Counted from the first letter of the stretch, positions 19,232-28,287 are shown. The stretch: 64,000 nucleotides of DNA from Roseateles toxinivorans (GCA_945898095.1 CAMDHE010000005.1:1-64000), one strand, 5' to 3'. Program-made: numbers and translations. Notes: a model not told the origin generated them from the letters alone.

Positions 19232-19869
19232 GGCTGGCCCCCGACCTTGCTGGCGCCGGCGGCTTGAACCCGAACCTGTTCGCTCATTTCCTTCAGTTTG
19301 TCGTCCTTGGCCTTGCTGCCTGCGCTGGAACCGAAGAAATATTGAATGATGGCCGACAAGGAAACACCCAGCAGGAAGCCGAGAACCGTGTCGATGATGC
19401 GTCCGGCGCGGCCGCTCTTGTCCAGGTCGTAGTTGAAGAAAAAGGCGGCGTAGAAGATGAAACCGAAGGTCAGCAGGGTCAGGCCGGTGGCGTAGAAGTA
19501 GATGAAACGCTTGGCAACGACGTCATCGCTGGTCAACGCCGCTTTCTGCAGGTCGCGCGCGCTGGCCCGGTCGGCCGAATGAACCTTTTCCAGTTCCAGA
19601 TTGTCGGCATCGGCCTGTTGCCGATATTCAAGCAATTTGGTCTGGTACTGGAACTCGAACTCCTTGAGCTGGCTCCACTGCGTATCGGTCAGCTTGTTCT
19701 CAGCGGCATCATTGATGTCGATGCCGGTTTTCTCGTGGATCAGCGAGGCGATTGCCTTGGTGCCTTCGTCGAGGCTGCCGCGAAAGACGCCGCTGAGCAG
19801 GTCAAGGCCACGCTTGGCGAGCGTAGGCGCAATAGCCGACAGGGCCGCTGCGATCAGGGGAATGGGCAT
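19228..19869 (-). CDS. 3TM holin (gene-transfer-agent holin family, PF11351-like)
   Basis: A 213-residue protein with an amphipathic N-terminal hydrophobic segment (MPIPLIAAALSAIAPTLAKR), a charged helical middle (about 40-115), and two strong transmembrane helices (about 122-148 and 157-183). This matches holins used for phage or gene-transfer-agent release. It is translationally coupled to the downstream endolysin (ATGA). Its ribosome-binding site GAGGAG is buried in a stem-loop at 19876-19906. No capsid or tail genes accompany it. Confidence 0.82.
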   Translation of the reverse strand: MPIPLIAAALSAIAPTLAKRGLDLLSGVFRGSLDEGTKAIASLIHEKTGIDINDAAENKLTDTQWSQLKEFEFQYQTKLLEYRQQADADNLELEKVHSADRASARDLQKAALTSDDVVAKRFIYFYATGLTLLTFGFIFYAAFFFNYDLDKSGRAGRIIDTVLGFLLGVSLSAIIQYFFGSSAGSKAKDDKLKEMSEQVRVQAAGASKVGGQP

Positions 19870-19875
19870 GAAGGA

Positions 19876-19906
19876 CTCCTCGGCAGGACTTGGGCCGGCC
19901 GAGGAG
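19876..19906 (-). promoter_or_regulatory. Stem-loop sequestering the holin ribosome-binding site
   Basis: On the minus-strand transcript, CTCCTCGGC pairs perfectly with GCCGAGGAG (13-base loop). The GAGGAG in the 3' arm is the Shine-Dalgarno sequence for the holin ATG, 6 bases downstream. Such pairing would repress holin and coupled endolysin translation until opened. The pairing is seen; regulation is inferred. Confidence 0.55.
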
Positions 19907-19998
19907 CGCGCAAATAGTCAGACGCTGTTCTCGGCCGGATGGCGCGCCGAGCTTATGGGGCGGTCTGGAGCCTGTCTGTCCCCCTAATAGAGTTCAGA

Positions 19999-20211
19999 TC
20001 AGACAGCTTCCTTGGGCATATTGCATGCTGGCTTGCAAACGACTTCGGTGCGCCCGAGTACCCGCTTTGACTGCAAGCTGCTCGGCACTCGGTGCTTGCC
20101 GCATTTGAAGCAGGAGCGGGTATGGCCACTCCCGAGAAACGGTGAGCCGCCTAGCTTGGACTCATAGCGCAGACCGTTGTCGCTGACGCTGGTGTAAGTG
20201 TCTTTGGTCAT
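19999..20211 (-). CDS. Cys-rich mini-protein with CGKH zinc-ribbon-like pattern (copy A)
   Basis: A 70-residue protein from ATG 20211. It carries GLRYESKLGGSPF, then SCFKCGKHR and VCKPAC, giving a CxxC...CxxxC pattern suited to one zinc ion. A clear paralogue lies at 21942-22178 on the same strand and shares GLRYxSK, GSPF, SCFxCGKHR, LxSKxxLG and VCxPxC. Family unrecognised. The ribosome-binding site is weak. Located just upstream of the holin/endolysin pair on the same strand. Confidence 0.72.
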   Translation of the reverse strand: MTKDTYTSVSDNGLRYESKLGGSPFLGSGHTRSCFKCGKHRVPSSLQSKRVLGRTEVVCKPACNMPKEAV

Positions 20212-20545
20212 TTCTGTCACAGGTTCACATTGCCGATCGCCTAGGTGAGGGTGCTGGCGATCCCGATGGCGTTTGCTTCTTACCCCTCGCTTCAATATTA
20301 GGGGGTTTTTGATGTCCTTGGCTATCGGGCTTGGCCCGATAAAGCATGGAAATTTTAAAGAATCGTCATTGATTCCCAGGGATTCCATTGAATTTTCGAA
20401 TGAGTTTCTGTTTGAATGGATAAATTCCACCGTTTTTGATCCGGTGCCATACCTCGCTGAATGGCGGCTCGATTGCTTTGTACAATTTATTCAGAAGTAA
20501 AAATACAAGCAGATTGATCACTTCACGGACTGAAATAGCCAAGCA
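20212..20545. other. AT-rich intergenic region between copy A and the TetR gene
   Basis: About 334 bases holding the divergent promoters, noticeably AT-richer than surrounding genes. A perfect hairpin, TATCGGGC-TTG-GCCCGATA, lies at 20323-20341 without a U-tract. No convincing gene. Confidence 0.5.
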
Positions 20546-21217
20546 ATGCCGAAGAAGAACCTCATGACAGCCAAGCAAACCATGGCAGCGGGAAAGCGCA
20601 TTGAGGCGCCGTTGCGCGCTGCGCGCGTGGCAAAGGTGGGCGCAATTTGCGCTGAGGCCGAGCGGCAATTTGCGCAATATGGTTTTGAAGGTACTTCGCT
20701 TGACATGATTGCCCAAACGCTCGGTATCAGCCGGCAAAACCTTCTTTACTACTTTCCCAGCAAGGAGTTGATGTATATCGAGGTTCTCGACAATGTCCTC
20801 GACGAGTGGCGGATGCGTATGGACGGCCTGGTCAGCGGAGCCGACCCGGAGGCGGCGGTGCGAGACTACATCCGCGCCAAATTGCGATTTTCTGCCGAGC
20901 GACCTGCCGGTTCGCAGGTCTTCGCCAGAGAAGTGATGGCCGGCATGCCGCGTTTTCGCGAGGCGATGATGGCTCGGGCGATGCCGGCAATGGACGCGGA
21001 CGTCAAGACCTTCGAGCGCTGGGCCGATGCGGGGTTGGTGGCCAGACTGGACTTTCGCCATCTGATGTTCACCATCTGGGCCAGTACCCAGGCCTATGCC
21101 GACATGGCGCCGCAATTTGCCTGCATGCTGGGTAAAGCAAGCCTGGATGAGGAGGACTTCGAGCGCGCAAGGGTTGTGATCACGCGCCAGATGCTGGCGG
21201 CGCTGAAGCCCGATTGA
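20546..21217 (+). CDS. TetR-family transcriptional regulator, RutR-like
   Basis: A 223-residue regulator. The N-terminal helix-turn-helix reads FEGTSLDMIAQTLGISRQNLLYYFPSKELMY, very close to RutR, and the C-terminal ligand domain keeps the IWASTQAYADMA segment seen in that subfamily. RutR of E. coli senses pyrimidines; here no pyrimidine catabolism genes are adjacent, but thymidine kinase follows 92 bases downstream, which may be relevant. The ligand is unknown. Confidence 0.88.
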   Translation: MPKKNLMTAKQTMAAGKRIEAPLRAARVAKVGAICAEAERQFAQYGFEGTSLDMIAQTLGISRQNLLYYFPSKELMYIEVLDNVLDEWRMRMDGLVSGADPEAAVRDYIRAKLRFSAERPAGSQVFAREVMAGMPRFREAMMARAMPAMDADVKTFERWADAGLVARLDFRHLMFTIWASTQAYADMAPQFACMLGKASLDEEDFERARVVITRQMLAALKPD

Positions 21218-21309
21218 CTGCCGCTGCAAGGCCGGCCTGCTGTAGCGGTTTTTGCAAGCACAATCGCGACTGAAAAGGGCGGCTTGGCGCCCTCAGCTAA
21301 TTGATGCAC

Positions 21310-21870
21310 ATGGCCAAACTGTATTTCCGTTATGCCGCGATGAACGCGGGTAAGTCCACCGCGCTGCTGCAGGTGGCGCATAACTATGAAGAGCGCGGGC
21401 ACCAGGTGAGGTTGTTTACTGCCCTGGTGGACGACCGCTACGGTCTCGGCAATATCACATCGAGATTGGGGCCGAAACGGGCGGCCGAGTTGTTCACGCC
21501 TGAAACCGATTTTCTCGAGTTGTTCGCGGCGGGTAGCGGAATTTCCTGCATCCTGATCGACGAAGCCCAGTTCCTCCAGAAGGCCCAGGTCTGGGCTCTG
21601 CATGAATTGGCCCATATGCACAATTTGCCGGCGATCTGCTACGGTTTACGCACCGATTTTCAGGGGGAGCTATTCACCGGTTCAGCCAGTTTGCTGGCGC
21701 TGGCAGATGAAATCGATGAAATGAAGACGATCTGTGACTGCGGCCGCAAGGCGACGATGAATATGCGCGTCGACGCCAACCAGCGCAAGGTGACTGAAGG
21801 GGCTCAGGTCGAGATCGGTGGTAATGCACGCTACCGCGCAGTCTGCGGCAGGTGTTTCAGGCAGGCCTGA
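21310..21870 (+). CDS. tdk: Thymidine kinase
   Basis: A 186-residue type II thymidine kinase of the pyrimidine salvage pathway, phosphorylating thymidine with ATP. The P-loop AMNAGKSTALLQ, the LIDEAQFL motif and lasso residues near YGLRTDFQGELF are present. The zinc site is formed by the CDCG and CGRC pairs. The ATG at 21310 matches the family N-terminus (MAKLYFRY); two in-frame starts lie just upstream. Confidence 0.93.
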   Translation: MAKLYFRYAAMNAGKSTALLQVAHNYEERGHQVRLFTALVDDRYGLGNITSRLGPKRAAELFTPETDFLELFAAGSGISCILIDEAQFLQKAQVWALHELAHMHNLPAICYGLRTDFQGELFTGSASLLALADEIDEMKTICDCGRKATMNMRVDANQRKVTEGAQVEIGGNARYRAVCGRCFRQA

Positions 21871-21907
21871 AGCAACGCCTGTCGAGCGCAGATCGTCAGA
21901 CTCAAGG

Positions 21908-21936
21908 GCAATGTCAGCCCCTCGGGCTGACATTGC
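21908..21936. terminator. Perfect 13-base-pair hairpin between tdk and Cys-rich copy B
   Basis: GCAATGTCAGCCC and its exact inverse are separated by CTC. It lies between two convergent genes and would fold identically in both transcripts. It has no U-tract, so it may be a 3'-end stabiliser or bidirectional barrier. Confidence 0.6.
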
Positions 21937-21941
21937 ATGGC

Positions 21942-22178
21942 TCACGGTTTAGTCAGTTGAACGTCGAGTTCCTTGCACGACGGTGAGCAGACGGGCTGGG
22001 ATTTGCCCAAAAGCTTCTTGGACTTGAGCATCGCGCGCGGGCGATGCTTGCCGCACAAGAAGCACGACATGGTCGCTGCACCAAAGGAAGAAGTCGCCGC
22101 GAACGGCGACCCTGGTGCTTTAGAGCGGTAGCGCAGACCATCAGCTTCGATGGTCGTTTTAGTACTGTCCTTGGCCAC
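21942..22178 (-). CDS. Cys-rich mini-protein with CGKH zinc-ribbon-like pattern (copy B)
   Basis: A 78-residue paralogue of the protein at 19999-20211. I place the start at GTG 22178 because AGGA lies 5 bases upstream and the result (MAKDSTKTT...GLRYRSK) aligns with copy A from its first residue (MTKDTYTSV...GLRYESK); an ATG at 22259 would add 27 unmatched residues. SCFLCGKHR and VCSPSC give the CxxC...CxxxC pattern. The C-terminus differs from copy A. Unknown function, probably zinc-binding. Confidence 0.72.
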   Translation of the reverse strand: MAKDSTKTTIEADGLRYRSKAPGSPFAATSSFGAATMSCFLCGKHRPRAMLKSKKLLGKSQPVCSPSCKELDVQLTKP

Positions 22179-22509
22179 GCTGGTCCTGATTTGAGTTACG
22201 AAAGGCTCGCCCTCGCCGCAGTCCTGATCTTTATCAATTCGGACTGGGCGAAACGCCAACCCCGCTATTTTCCACTATGTGCGGCCTGATCGAGGCTAGG
22301 CAAAGCCCGGGGTGAGCAAATTGAGCATCAAATTTGTGATTTATCGTGCAAATATGACGCTTGCACCACTGCTTGGGTATGCTTCAGGGCCATTTCATGG
22401 GTTCTCTTGGCCTCAGGGAATCATGGGCGCTGGCGCTATCCCTGATGGAAATTGTCAAACTTCTAGGTAGAGTGGCCGAAAACGTCATTGGACTGGGGCA
22501 AAGTATTTC
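22179..22509. other. Intergenic region upstream of the branched-chain amino acid transporter
   Basis: About 331 bases. It contains GTGCAA-N9-TTGCAC (22346-22366), a perfect interrupted palindrome that could be an operator for the transporter operon. No convincing gene or terminator. Confidence 0.45.
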
Positions 22510-23547
22510 ATGGATTTTTCGATCGCAAGCATCCTGCTGCTCGATGGCCTGACCAATGGGGCGATTTACGCTTTGCTCGGTTTGGCGACCGTGCTCGTTT
22601 TTGCCGTCACCCGAGTGATCTTCATTCCGCAGGGCGAGTTTGTCGCTTTTGGCGCGCTCACTCTGGCCGGGCTGCAACAAGGCCAGGCGCCTGGAACGAT
22701 TTCCTTCTTGTTGGGGCTGGCCTTGCTGGTCGCTTTGCTCGACTTGGTGGCAGCTCTGCGTCAGGGCCGGCGTCCTGGAAATGCAATTTTGACAGTGCTG
22801 CAGCAGGCGGCTGCGCCGGTTGCGATCGGCCTGCTCGGACTTTGGGCGGCGCCCCAACAGCTGTCGCTGTTGCTGCAAGTGCTGTTGACCCTGGCCATCG
22901 TCACCGCCATGGGCCCGCTGATTTATCGCCTGGCCTATCAGTCGCTGGCCGACGCCTCGGTGCTGGTGTTGTTGATCGTCTCGGTCGGCGTGCATTTTGC
23001 GCTGACCGGGCTGGGGCTGGTGTTCTTCGGTGCCGAAGGCTCGCGCAACCCGAGTTTTTGGGATGTCAGTTTCACCATTGGGCCGCTGCTCATTGCTGGC
23101 CAGACCTTGATCATCCTGCTGGCTTCGCTGGCGCTGATCCTGCTGCTTTGGCTGTTTTTCGAGCGCAGCCTCTATGGCAAAGCCCTGCGGGCGACAGCGG
23201 TGAATCGGCTCGGTGCGCGGCTGATGGGGATCTCGAGCGTTGCGGCGGGCCGCTTGTCATTCACGATGGCGGCTTTCATCGGCGCCTTGTCGGGCGTGCT
23301 GATCAGCCCAACGACAACAATTTTCTATGACAGCGGATTCCTGATCGGATTGAAGGGTTTTGTTGCCGCCGTGTTTGCCGGCTTGGCCAGCTACCCGGGC
23401 GCCGCCTTGGGCGCCGTGCTGGTGGGTTTGCTGGAGTCCTTCAGTTCGTTCTGGGCCAGCGCCTTCAAGGAAGTGATCGTGTTCACCTCCATCCTGCCGG
23501 TGCTGTTATGGCGTTCACTGCGCGACCCTCATGTCGAGGAGTCCTGA
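22510..23547 (+). CDS. livH: Branched-chain amino acid ABC transporter permease, LivH type
   Basis: A 345-residue inner-membrane permease with many hydrophobic helices. [41 protein letters not shown] is the LivH N-terminus, followed later by the [15 protein letters not shown] coupling-helix region. It is longer than classical LivH through an insertion around residues 65-110. Three bases separate it from the LivM-LivG fusion gene, so the genes form one operon. Confidence 0.9.
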   Translation: MDFSIASILLLDGLTNGAIYALLGLATVLVFAVTRVIFIPQGEFVAFGALTLAGLQQGQAPGTISFLLGLALLVALLDLVAALRQGRRPGNAILTVLQQAAAPVAIGLLGLWAAPQQLSLLLQVLLTLAIVTAMGPLIYRLAYQSLADASVLVLLIVSVGVHFALTGLGLVFFGAEGSRNPSFWDVSFTIGPLLIAGQTLIILLASLALILLLWLFFERSLYGKALRATAVNRLGARLMGISSVAAGRLSFTMAAFIGALSGVLISPTTTIFYDSGFLIGLKGFVAAVFAGLASYPGAALGAVLVGLLESFSSFWASAFKEVIVFTSILPVLLWRSLRDPHVEES

Positions 23548-23550
23548 GCC

Positions 23551-25320
23551 GTGAACAAAAAACTCCTGCTTCCAGCTTTGCTGCTGTTTGCCCTGCCCTT
23601 GCTGCCGGTTCCCGAGTTCTGGATCACCCAGCTGAATTACATCGGCATGTTCGCGCTGGTCAGCCTCGGGCTGGTGCTATTGACCGGTGTCGGCGGTTTG
23701 ACTTCCTTTGGTCAGGCCGCTTTCGTCGGTCTGGGCGCTTACAGCAGCGCTTTGTTGAGCACACGCTTCGGCATCTCGCCCTGGCTGGGGCTTTTCGCCG
23801 GCCTGGCCGTGACGATGCTGGTGGCGCTGTTGCTCGCCTGGCTGACCTTGCGCATGTCCGGCCATTACCTGCCGCTGGCAACGATTGCCTGGGCCCTGAG
23901 CCTGAACTACACGATGGCGAATATGGAGTTTCTCGGCAAATACGATGGCATCCTCTCGGTCCCTGCGCTGCAGTTGTTCGGCTTCAGCTTGCAGGGCGGG
24001 CGGTCGATCTATTACCTGATCTGGGCGATCGCGCTGCTAGCCGCATTGGGTGTGCGCAACCTGCTTGATTCGCGACCCGGACGCGCCATCCGCGCCTTGA
24101 ACGGCACGTCGATGATGGCCGAAGCAATGGGTGTGTCGACCTTCCGCTACAAGGTCATCATCTTCATGCTGGCCGCGATGCTGGCATCAGTCTCGGGTTG
24201 GTTGTTCGCGCATTTCCAGCGCACGGTCAATCCCAGCCCGTTCGCGCTGAAGATGGGCATTGAATACCTGTTCATGGCGGTGGTCGGTGGCATCGGTAAT
24301 GTCTGGGGCGCTTTCATCGGTGCAGCGGTGTTCAAGGTGATCGAGGATCAGCTGAAGGACATCTTGCCCCAGTTGCTGGGCAGCCAGGGTAATTTCGAAA
24401 TCATCGTGCTGGGCGTTGTGCTGGTACTGATCATCAAATACGCGCCCAAGGGCATCTGGCCTTATGGCGTGGCGGTCTGTTCGCGCTGGTTCCCGCTTGG
24501 GCAAAGGCGGCGCGATTGGGAAGGCGCGGAACCATTGATCCGCCGAACCAAGCCGGAAGCCGGCGAGTTGCTGCTCGACGTGGTCAAGCTGCGCAAGCAA
24601 TTCGGCGGGTTGCTGGCGGTCAACGATGTCTCGTTCCAGATCCACACGGGCGAGATCGTTGGCCTGATCGGTCCGAATGGCGCCGGCAAATCGACCATGT
24701 TCAATTTGATCTCCGGCGTGATCGGCTTGACCAGTGGCCTGGTCAGTTTCCGCGGCGCTGCCGTCGGTGGACTCGCTGCTCGCGAAATCGCCCAGCGCGG
24801 CATGTCGCGCACCTTTCAGCATGTGAAGCTGATCGGCGACATGACCGTGCTGGAAAACGTCGCCTTGGGTGGCCATCTGCGCAGCCAGTCAGGCGTTGCG
24901 CGCGCCATGCTGAGGCTGGATCGGGAAGAGGAAAAACGCCTGTTTGCCGAGGCCGAACGCCAGTTGCAGAGAATCGGCATGGCCTCGCAAGCGGATCAAC
25001 TCGCCGGCAATCTGGCGCTGGGTCCGCAACGCTTGATTGAAATCGCTCGCGCCTTGTGTACCGACCCGGCATTGCTGCTGCTCGACGAACCCGCCGCCGG
25101 CCTGCGCCACAAGGAAAAGCAGGCCCTGGCCGAGGTGCTGCGTCAACTCAAGCGCGAGGGGTTGAGCATTTTGCTGGTTGAGCATGACATGGAATTCGTG
25201 ATGGGGCTGACCGACCGCCTTGTCGTGATGGAATTCGGCACCAAGCTGATCGAAGGTACGCCTGAAGTGGTCCAGGCCAGCCCTGCGGTGATGGCGGCTT
25301 ATCTCGGGACGGAGCATTGA
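23551..25320 (+). CDS. Fused LivM permease and LivG ATPase
   Basis: A 589-residue fusion starting at GTG 23551. Residues 1-310 are a LivM-type permease (TGVGGLTSFGQAAFVGLGAYSSA, coupling helix NGTSMMAEAMGV). Residues about 340-589 are a LivG-type ABC ATPase with Walker A GPNGAGKST, a variant signature region (GNLALGPQRLIEIARAL; the canonical LSGGQ is degenerate to LALGPQ, as is common in LivG), and Walker B LLLLDEPAAGL. The fusion recurs in betaproteobacteria. Confidence 0.9.
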   Translation: MNKKLLLPALLLFALPLLPVPEFWITQLNYIGMFALVSLGLVLLTGVGGLTSFGQAAFVGLGAYSSALLSTRFGISPWLGLFAGLAVTMLVALLLAWLTLRMSGHYLPLATIAWALSLNYTMANMEFLGKYDGILSVPALQLFGFSLQGGRSIYYLIWAIALLAALGVRNLLDSRPGRAIRALNGTSMMAEAMGVSTFRYKVIIFMLAAMLASVSGWLFAHFQRTVNPSPFALKMGIEYLFMAVVGGIGNVWGAFIGAAVFKVIEDQLKDILPQLLGSQGNFEIIVLGVVLVLIIKYAPKGIWPYGVAVCSRWFPLGQRRRDWEGAEPLIRRTKPEAGELLLDVVKLRKQFGGLLAVNDVSFQIHTGEIVGLIGPNGAGKSTMFNLISGVIGLTSGLVSFRGAAVGGLAAREIAQRGMSRTFQHVKLIGDMTVLENVALGGHLRSQSGVARAMLRLDREEEKRLFAEAERQLQRIGMASQADQLAGNLALGPQRLIEIARALCTDPALLLLDEPAAGLRHKEKQALAEVLRQLKREGLSILLVEHDMEFVMGLTDRLVVMEFGTKLIEGTPEVVQASPAVMAAYLGTEH

Positions 25321-26060
25321 TGAGCCAGGATCTGTTGAACGTACGCAGCCTGCACGCGGGCTATGGCCGAGCCGAAGTGCTGACCGGCCTGAACCTGTGT
25401 CTGCCCGAAGCTTCGGTGGTGACCGTCATCGGGCCCAATGGCGCTGGCAAAAGCACGCTGTTGAATGCGCTGATGGGTGTATTGCCGAGCCAAGGTCAGA
25501 TCATCTTTGACGGCGCCGACATCGCCGCCCTGAGCCTGGAGGACCGGGTGATGGAGGGCCTGGCTCTGGTGCCTGAAAAGCGTGAGTTGTTCACGACGAT
25601 GACCGTTGAAGACAACTTGATCCTCGGCGGTTTCCGGCCGATGCGCTTGGGGCAACGCGATTGGCGCGACGGGTTGGAAAAAGTCTTCGAGCTGTTTCCG
25701 CGCTTGAAGGAGCGCCGGGCGCAATTGGCCGGCACCTTGTCGGGCGGTGAGCGGCAGATGCTCGCAGTCGGCCGCGCTTTGATGGCCAGGCCGAAGCTGC
25801 TGATGCTTGACGAACCCAGCCTGGGGCTGGCACCCCTGATCGTGAAGGAGGTCTTCAGCATCGTGGCCAAGCTGCGCGACAGCGGCGTGTCGATCTTGCT
25901 GATCGAGCAGAACGCCCGAGCTGCGCTGGAAGTCGCCGATTACGCCTATGTGCTCGAGACCGGTGAAGTCGGGCTGGAGGGTTCAGCCGCCGATCTGGCT
26001 CGTGACCCGCGGGTGATCGAGACTTACCTCGGCGCCGGCGCCAAGCCTGGCGCGCAATAG
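25320..26060 (+). CDS. livF: Branched-chain amino acid ABC transporter ATPase, LivF type
   Basis: A 246-residue ATPase with Walker A GPNGAGKST, signature LSGGERQML, Walker B LLMLDEPSLGLAP and the LivF-typical LIEQNARAALEVADYAYVLETG. Its ATG overlaps the upstream stop (TGATG), so the two are translationally coupled. No LivK/LivJ-type periplasmic binding protein is encoded in the operon, so substrate choice depends on a gene elsewhere. It is convergent with the AcoR gene, ending 2 bases from its stop. Confidence 0.92.
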   Translation: MSQDLLNVRSLHAGYGRAEVLTGLNLCLPEASVVTVIGPNGAGKSTLLNALMGVLPSQGQIIFDGADIAALSLEDRVMEGLALVPEKRELFTTMTVEDNLILGGFRPMRLGQRDWRDGLEKVFELFPRLKERRAQLAGTLSGGERQMLAVGRALMARPKLLMLDEPSLGLAPLIVKEVFSIVAKLRDSGVSILLIEQNARAALEVADYAYVLETGEVGLEGSAADLARDPRVIETYLGAGAKPGAQ

Positions 26061-26061
26061 C

Positions 26062-27993
26062 TCAGCGCAGCTCGAATTCGTCCAGCTTGCGGTATAGCGT
26101 GTTGCGGCTGATACCGAGGCGGCGTGCGGCTTCGGACAGATTGCCGCTGCAAGCCTGAACCGTCTGTTTGACGCTACGTTCGGTCTGGCTGCGCAGGTCG
26201 GCAAGCTCGGCCATGCCAAGGCCGGCAGGCTTGGCGTCAGTCAAGCGCAACTCCCGCACCAGGTCGTCCGATAAATGGACCCAGCTGATCGTCAATTCGG
26301 CATCGTCGATCAATGCACAGGCGGTATTGAGCGCATTGTTCAACTGCCGCAGATTGCCCGGCCAGCGGTAATTCAAGATCGCCCGCAGCAATTCAGCGTC
26401 GATTTGCATTTCACGCGTGGGCAGAAGCTGTTGCAGCATGCGCTGAATCAAGGCCATCTTGTCCTGTCGATCGCGCAGCGCCGGTAACTGCAACGTCAAC
26501 CCGTTCAAGCGGTAATACAGATCCTCACGCAGGCGGCCGTTGGCCATTTCGATGTGCAGGTCGCGGTGCGTCGCACAGACCAGCCTGAAATCGACTTCGA
26601 CCGGCTTGCCTCCGCCCAGAGGCAAGACCTGCCGGTCCTGCAACACGCGCAACAACCGGGTTTGCATCGCCAGCGGCATATCGCCGATTTCGTCGAGAAA
26701 CAGCGTGCCCCCTTGAGCTTCGCGGATTCGTCCGGGTGCGCCGTCTCGACCGGCGCCTGTAAAAGCACCCGGGCGATAGCCGAACAGCTCGGCCTCGATC
26801 AGCGTTTCCGGCAAAGCCGCACAGTTGACGGCGACAAAAGGCGAACGGCTGCGTTTGCTGCTGGCATGGACGGCGCGGGCAAAGACTTCCTTGCCGACGC
26901 CGGATTCGCCGTGAAGAATCAAGGCGATCGGTTTGTCGAGCAGCCGTCTGGCGCGTGCCACCGCAGCTTTCATCGTCGCGTCGCCGGTGTCGATCTGGCT
27001 CAGGGCGTCAGCGGGTATTTCGATCGAAATGGCGGGACGACTGGATGCGCGCAGCGTTCGCCCGGCTTCAGCGCGCAGCCAGAGCTGGCCACCGCCCGGC
27101 CTTGGCAATGGCCTCGGCGCGCTGGCGGGGGTGCGCAGCCAGTTGCAGATGGTCTGCATGTCGAGTTGCAGCAGGCTATCGACGGCGCAGCAGCCGATGG
27201 CGCTGTAGGACAGGCCGAGCAGCGACAGCGCGGCCTGGTTGGCGCCGAGCAACCAGCCTTCGTCGGACAGGGCCAGCAGGCCTTCGGTGACGGTGCCTAT
27301 GCCCTCGGGGTGGACATGCAGCCTCAGCAGCAGGCTGCCGGCATGGCGGGTCTCGAACAAGCGGTGTTCGATCATTCGGGCGGCTGACCGGAGCAGGGCC
27401 AAGGTGTGCGGGTGATAGCAGCGCTGCTCGCTGGAAAAATCGAGCACGCCCATCACGCGGCCGGCCGGATCGACGATCGGTGCCGCTGTGCAGGTCAGGA
27501 AACCATTGCGTTCTAGAAAATGTTCACCCGCATGCACGACCACCGCCGCCGCATCGGCCAGCGCAGTGCCGATGCCATTCGTGCCGCGCCATTGTTCATG
27601 CCAGATCGCACCCGGGCGCAGCGCGACGCGTTCGGCCCGGTCGACAAAGCTGGCATCACCCAAGGCGTGCAACAGCATGCCCTGGCCGTCAGCGAGGATC
27701 ACCATGCCATCGCTGTCGCGCGTCTGGTCGAACAGGTATTCCATCACCGGCCTGGCATGTGACATCAGTTCGCGCTGTTGCTCCAAGGAGCGCGCCAGTT
27801 GCGCACCCGAGGCATGGGGTGCACCAGCCGCCCGCCCGACCGGCGTCAAGCCGAATTGCATGCTGCGCTGCCAGCTGCTGCGCAAGCCAGGCGCGAGCAG
27901 GCCATCATTGACCTCGCCGGTGTCAAGCAGTTGCCGGCGCGCTTGGCGCAAGCGCGCCAGCGGCGTGCGCGCTGCATTTGAATCAGTTGTCAT
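26062..27993 (-). CDS. acoR: Sigma-54-dependent transcriptional activator, AcoR type
   Basis: A 643-residue enhancer-binding protein. An N-terminal GAF-like sensing domain (about 60-200, including the IWHEQWRGTNGIGTAL block typical of AcoR) is followed by a PAS-like linker, an AAA+ domain with Walker A HGESGVGKE and the sigma-54 contact loop GAFTGA (about 330-560), and a Fis-type helix-turn-helix at the end (NLSEAARRLGISRNTLYRKL). It is divergent from an aldehyde dehydrogenase gene whose upstream region carries a -24/-12 promoter. Confidence 0.92.
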   Translation of the reverse strand: MTTDSNAARTPLARLRQARRQLLDTGEVNDGLLAPGLRSSWQRSMQFGLTPVGRAAGAPHASGAQLARSLEQQRELMSHARPVMEYLFDQTRDSDGMVILADGQGMLLHALGDASFVDRAERVALRPGAIWHEQWRGTNGIGTALADAAAVVVHAGEHFLERNGFLTCTAAPIVDPAGRVMGVLDFSSEQRCYHPHTLALLRSAARMIEHRLFETRHAGSLLLRLHVHPEGIGTVTEGLLALSDEGWLLGANQAALSLLGLSYSAIGCCAVDSLLQLDMQTICNWLRTPASAPRPLPRPGGGQLWLRAEAGRTLRASSRPAISIEIPADALSQIDTGDATMKAAVARARRLLDKPIALILHGESGVGKEVFARAVHASSKRSRSPFVAVNCAALPETLIEAELFGYRPGAFTGAGRDGAPGRIREAQGGTLFLDEIGDMPLAMQTRLLRVLQDRQVLPLGGGKPVEVDFRLVCATHRDLHIEMANGRLREDLYYRLNGLTLQLPALRDRQDKMALIQRMLQQLLPTREMQIDAELLRAILNYRWPGNLRQLNNALNTACALIDDAELTISWVHLSDDLVRELRLTDAKPAGLGMAELADLRSQTERSVKQTVQACSGNLSEAARRLGISRNTLYRKLDEFELR

Positions 27994-28092
27994 CTTGTCT
28001 CCCGCTTGGCCTCTAACGAGCCCGTTCAGTCACGCGCCGAGGCTAGCGGCAGGCGACTGATCTGCCAAGCGGATCAGCGCAAATAAAGTCGA

Positions 28093-28115
28093 AACTGTCC
28101 CGTTTCGTGACAGTT
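28093..28115. promoter_or_regulatory. Candidate AcoR upstream activating site
   Basis: The interrupted palindrome AACTGTC-N9-GACAGTT lies about 100 bases upstream of the -24/-12 promoter, the usual distance for a sigma-54 enhancer. Assignment to the adjacent AcoR is inferred. Confidence 0.5.
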
Positions 28116-28204
28116 GTTCAATGCTGCTGCGAAATGCAGCGCGGCTTGGCAGCGGAAACTCGCGCTTCTGGCGGGTTTTCTGACCGTTTCCGTTCAAACA
28201 AGGC

Positions 28205-28221
28205 CTGGCATGGCTTATGCG
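28205..28221 (+). promoter_or_regulatory. Sigma-54 (-24/-12) promoter of the aldehyde dehydrogenase
   Basis: CTGGCATGGCTTATGCG matches the sigma-54 consensus with the invariant GG and GC separated by exactly ten bases. It lies about 67 bases upstream of the aldehyde dehydrogenase start and next to a sigma-54 activator gene. Confidence 0.72.
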
Positions 28222-28287
28222 ATGGCTGTCCCGTGCTGTGCAAACCGTGCAGCCGACAAGCCCATCAACCGGACGGAGACAATTCAA

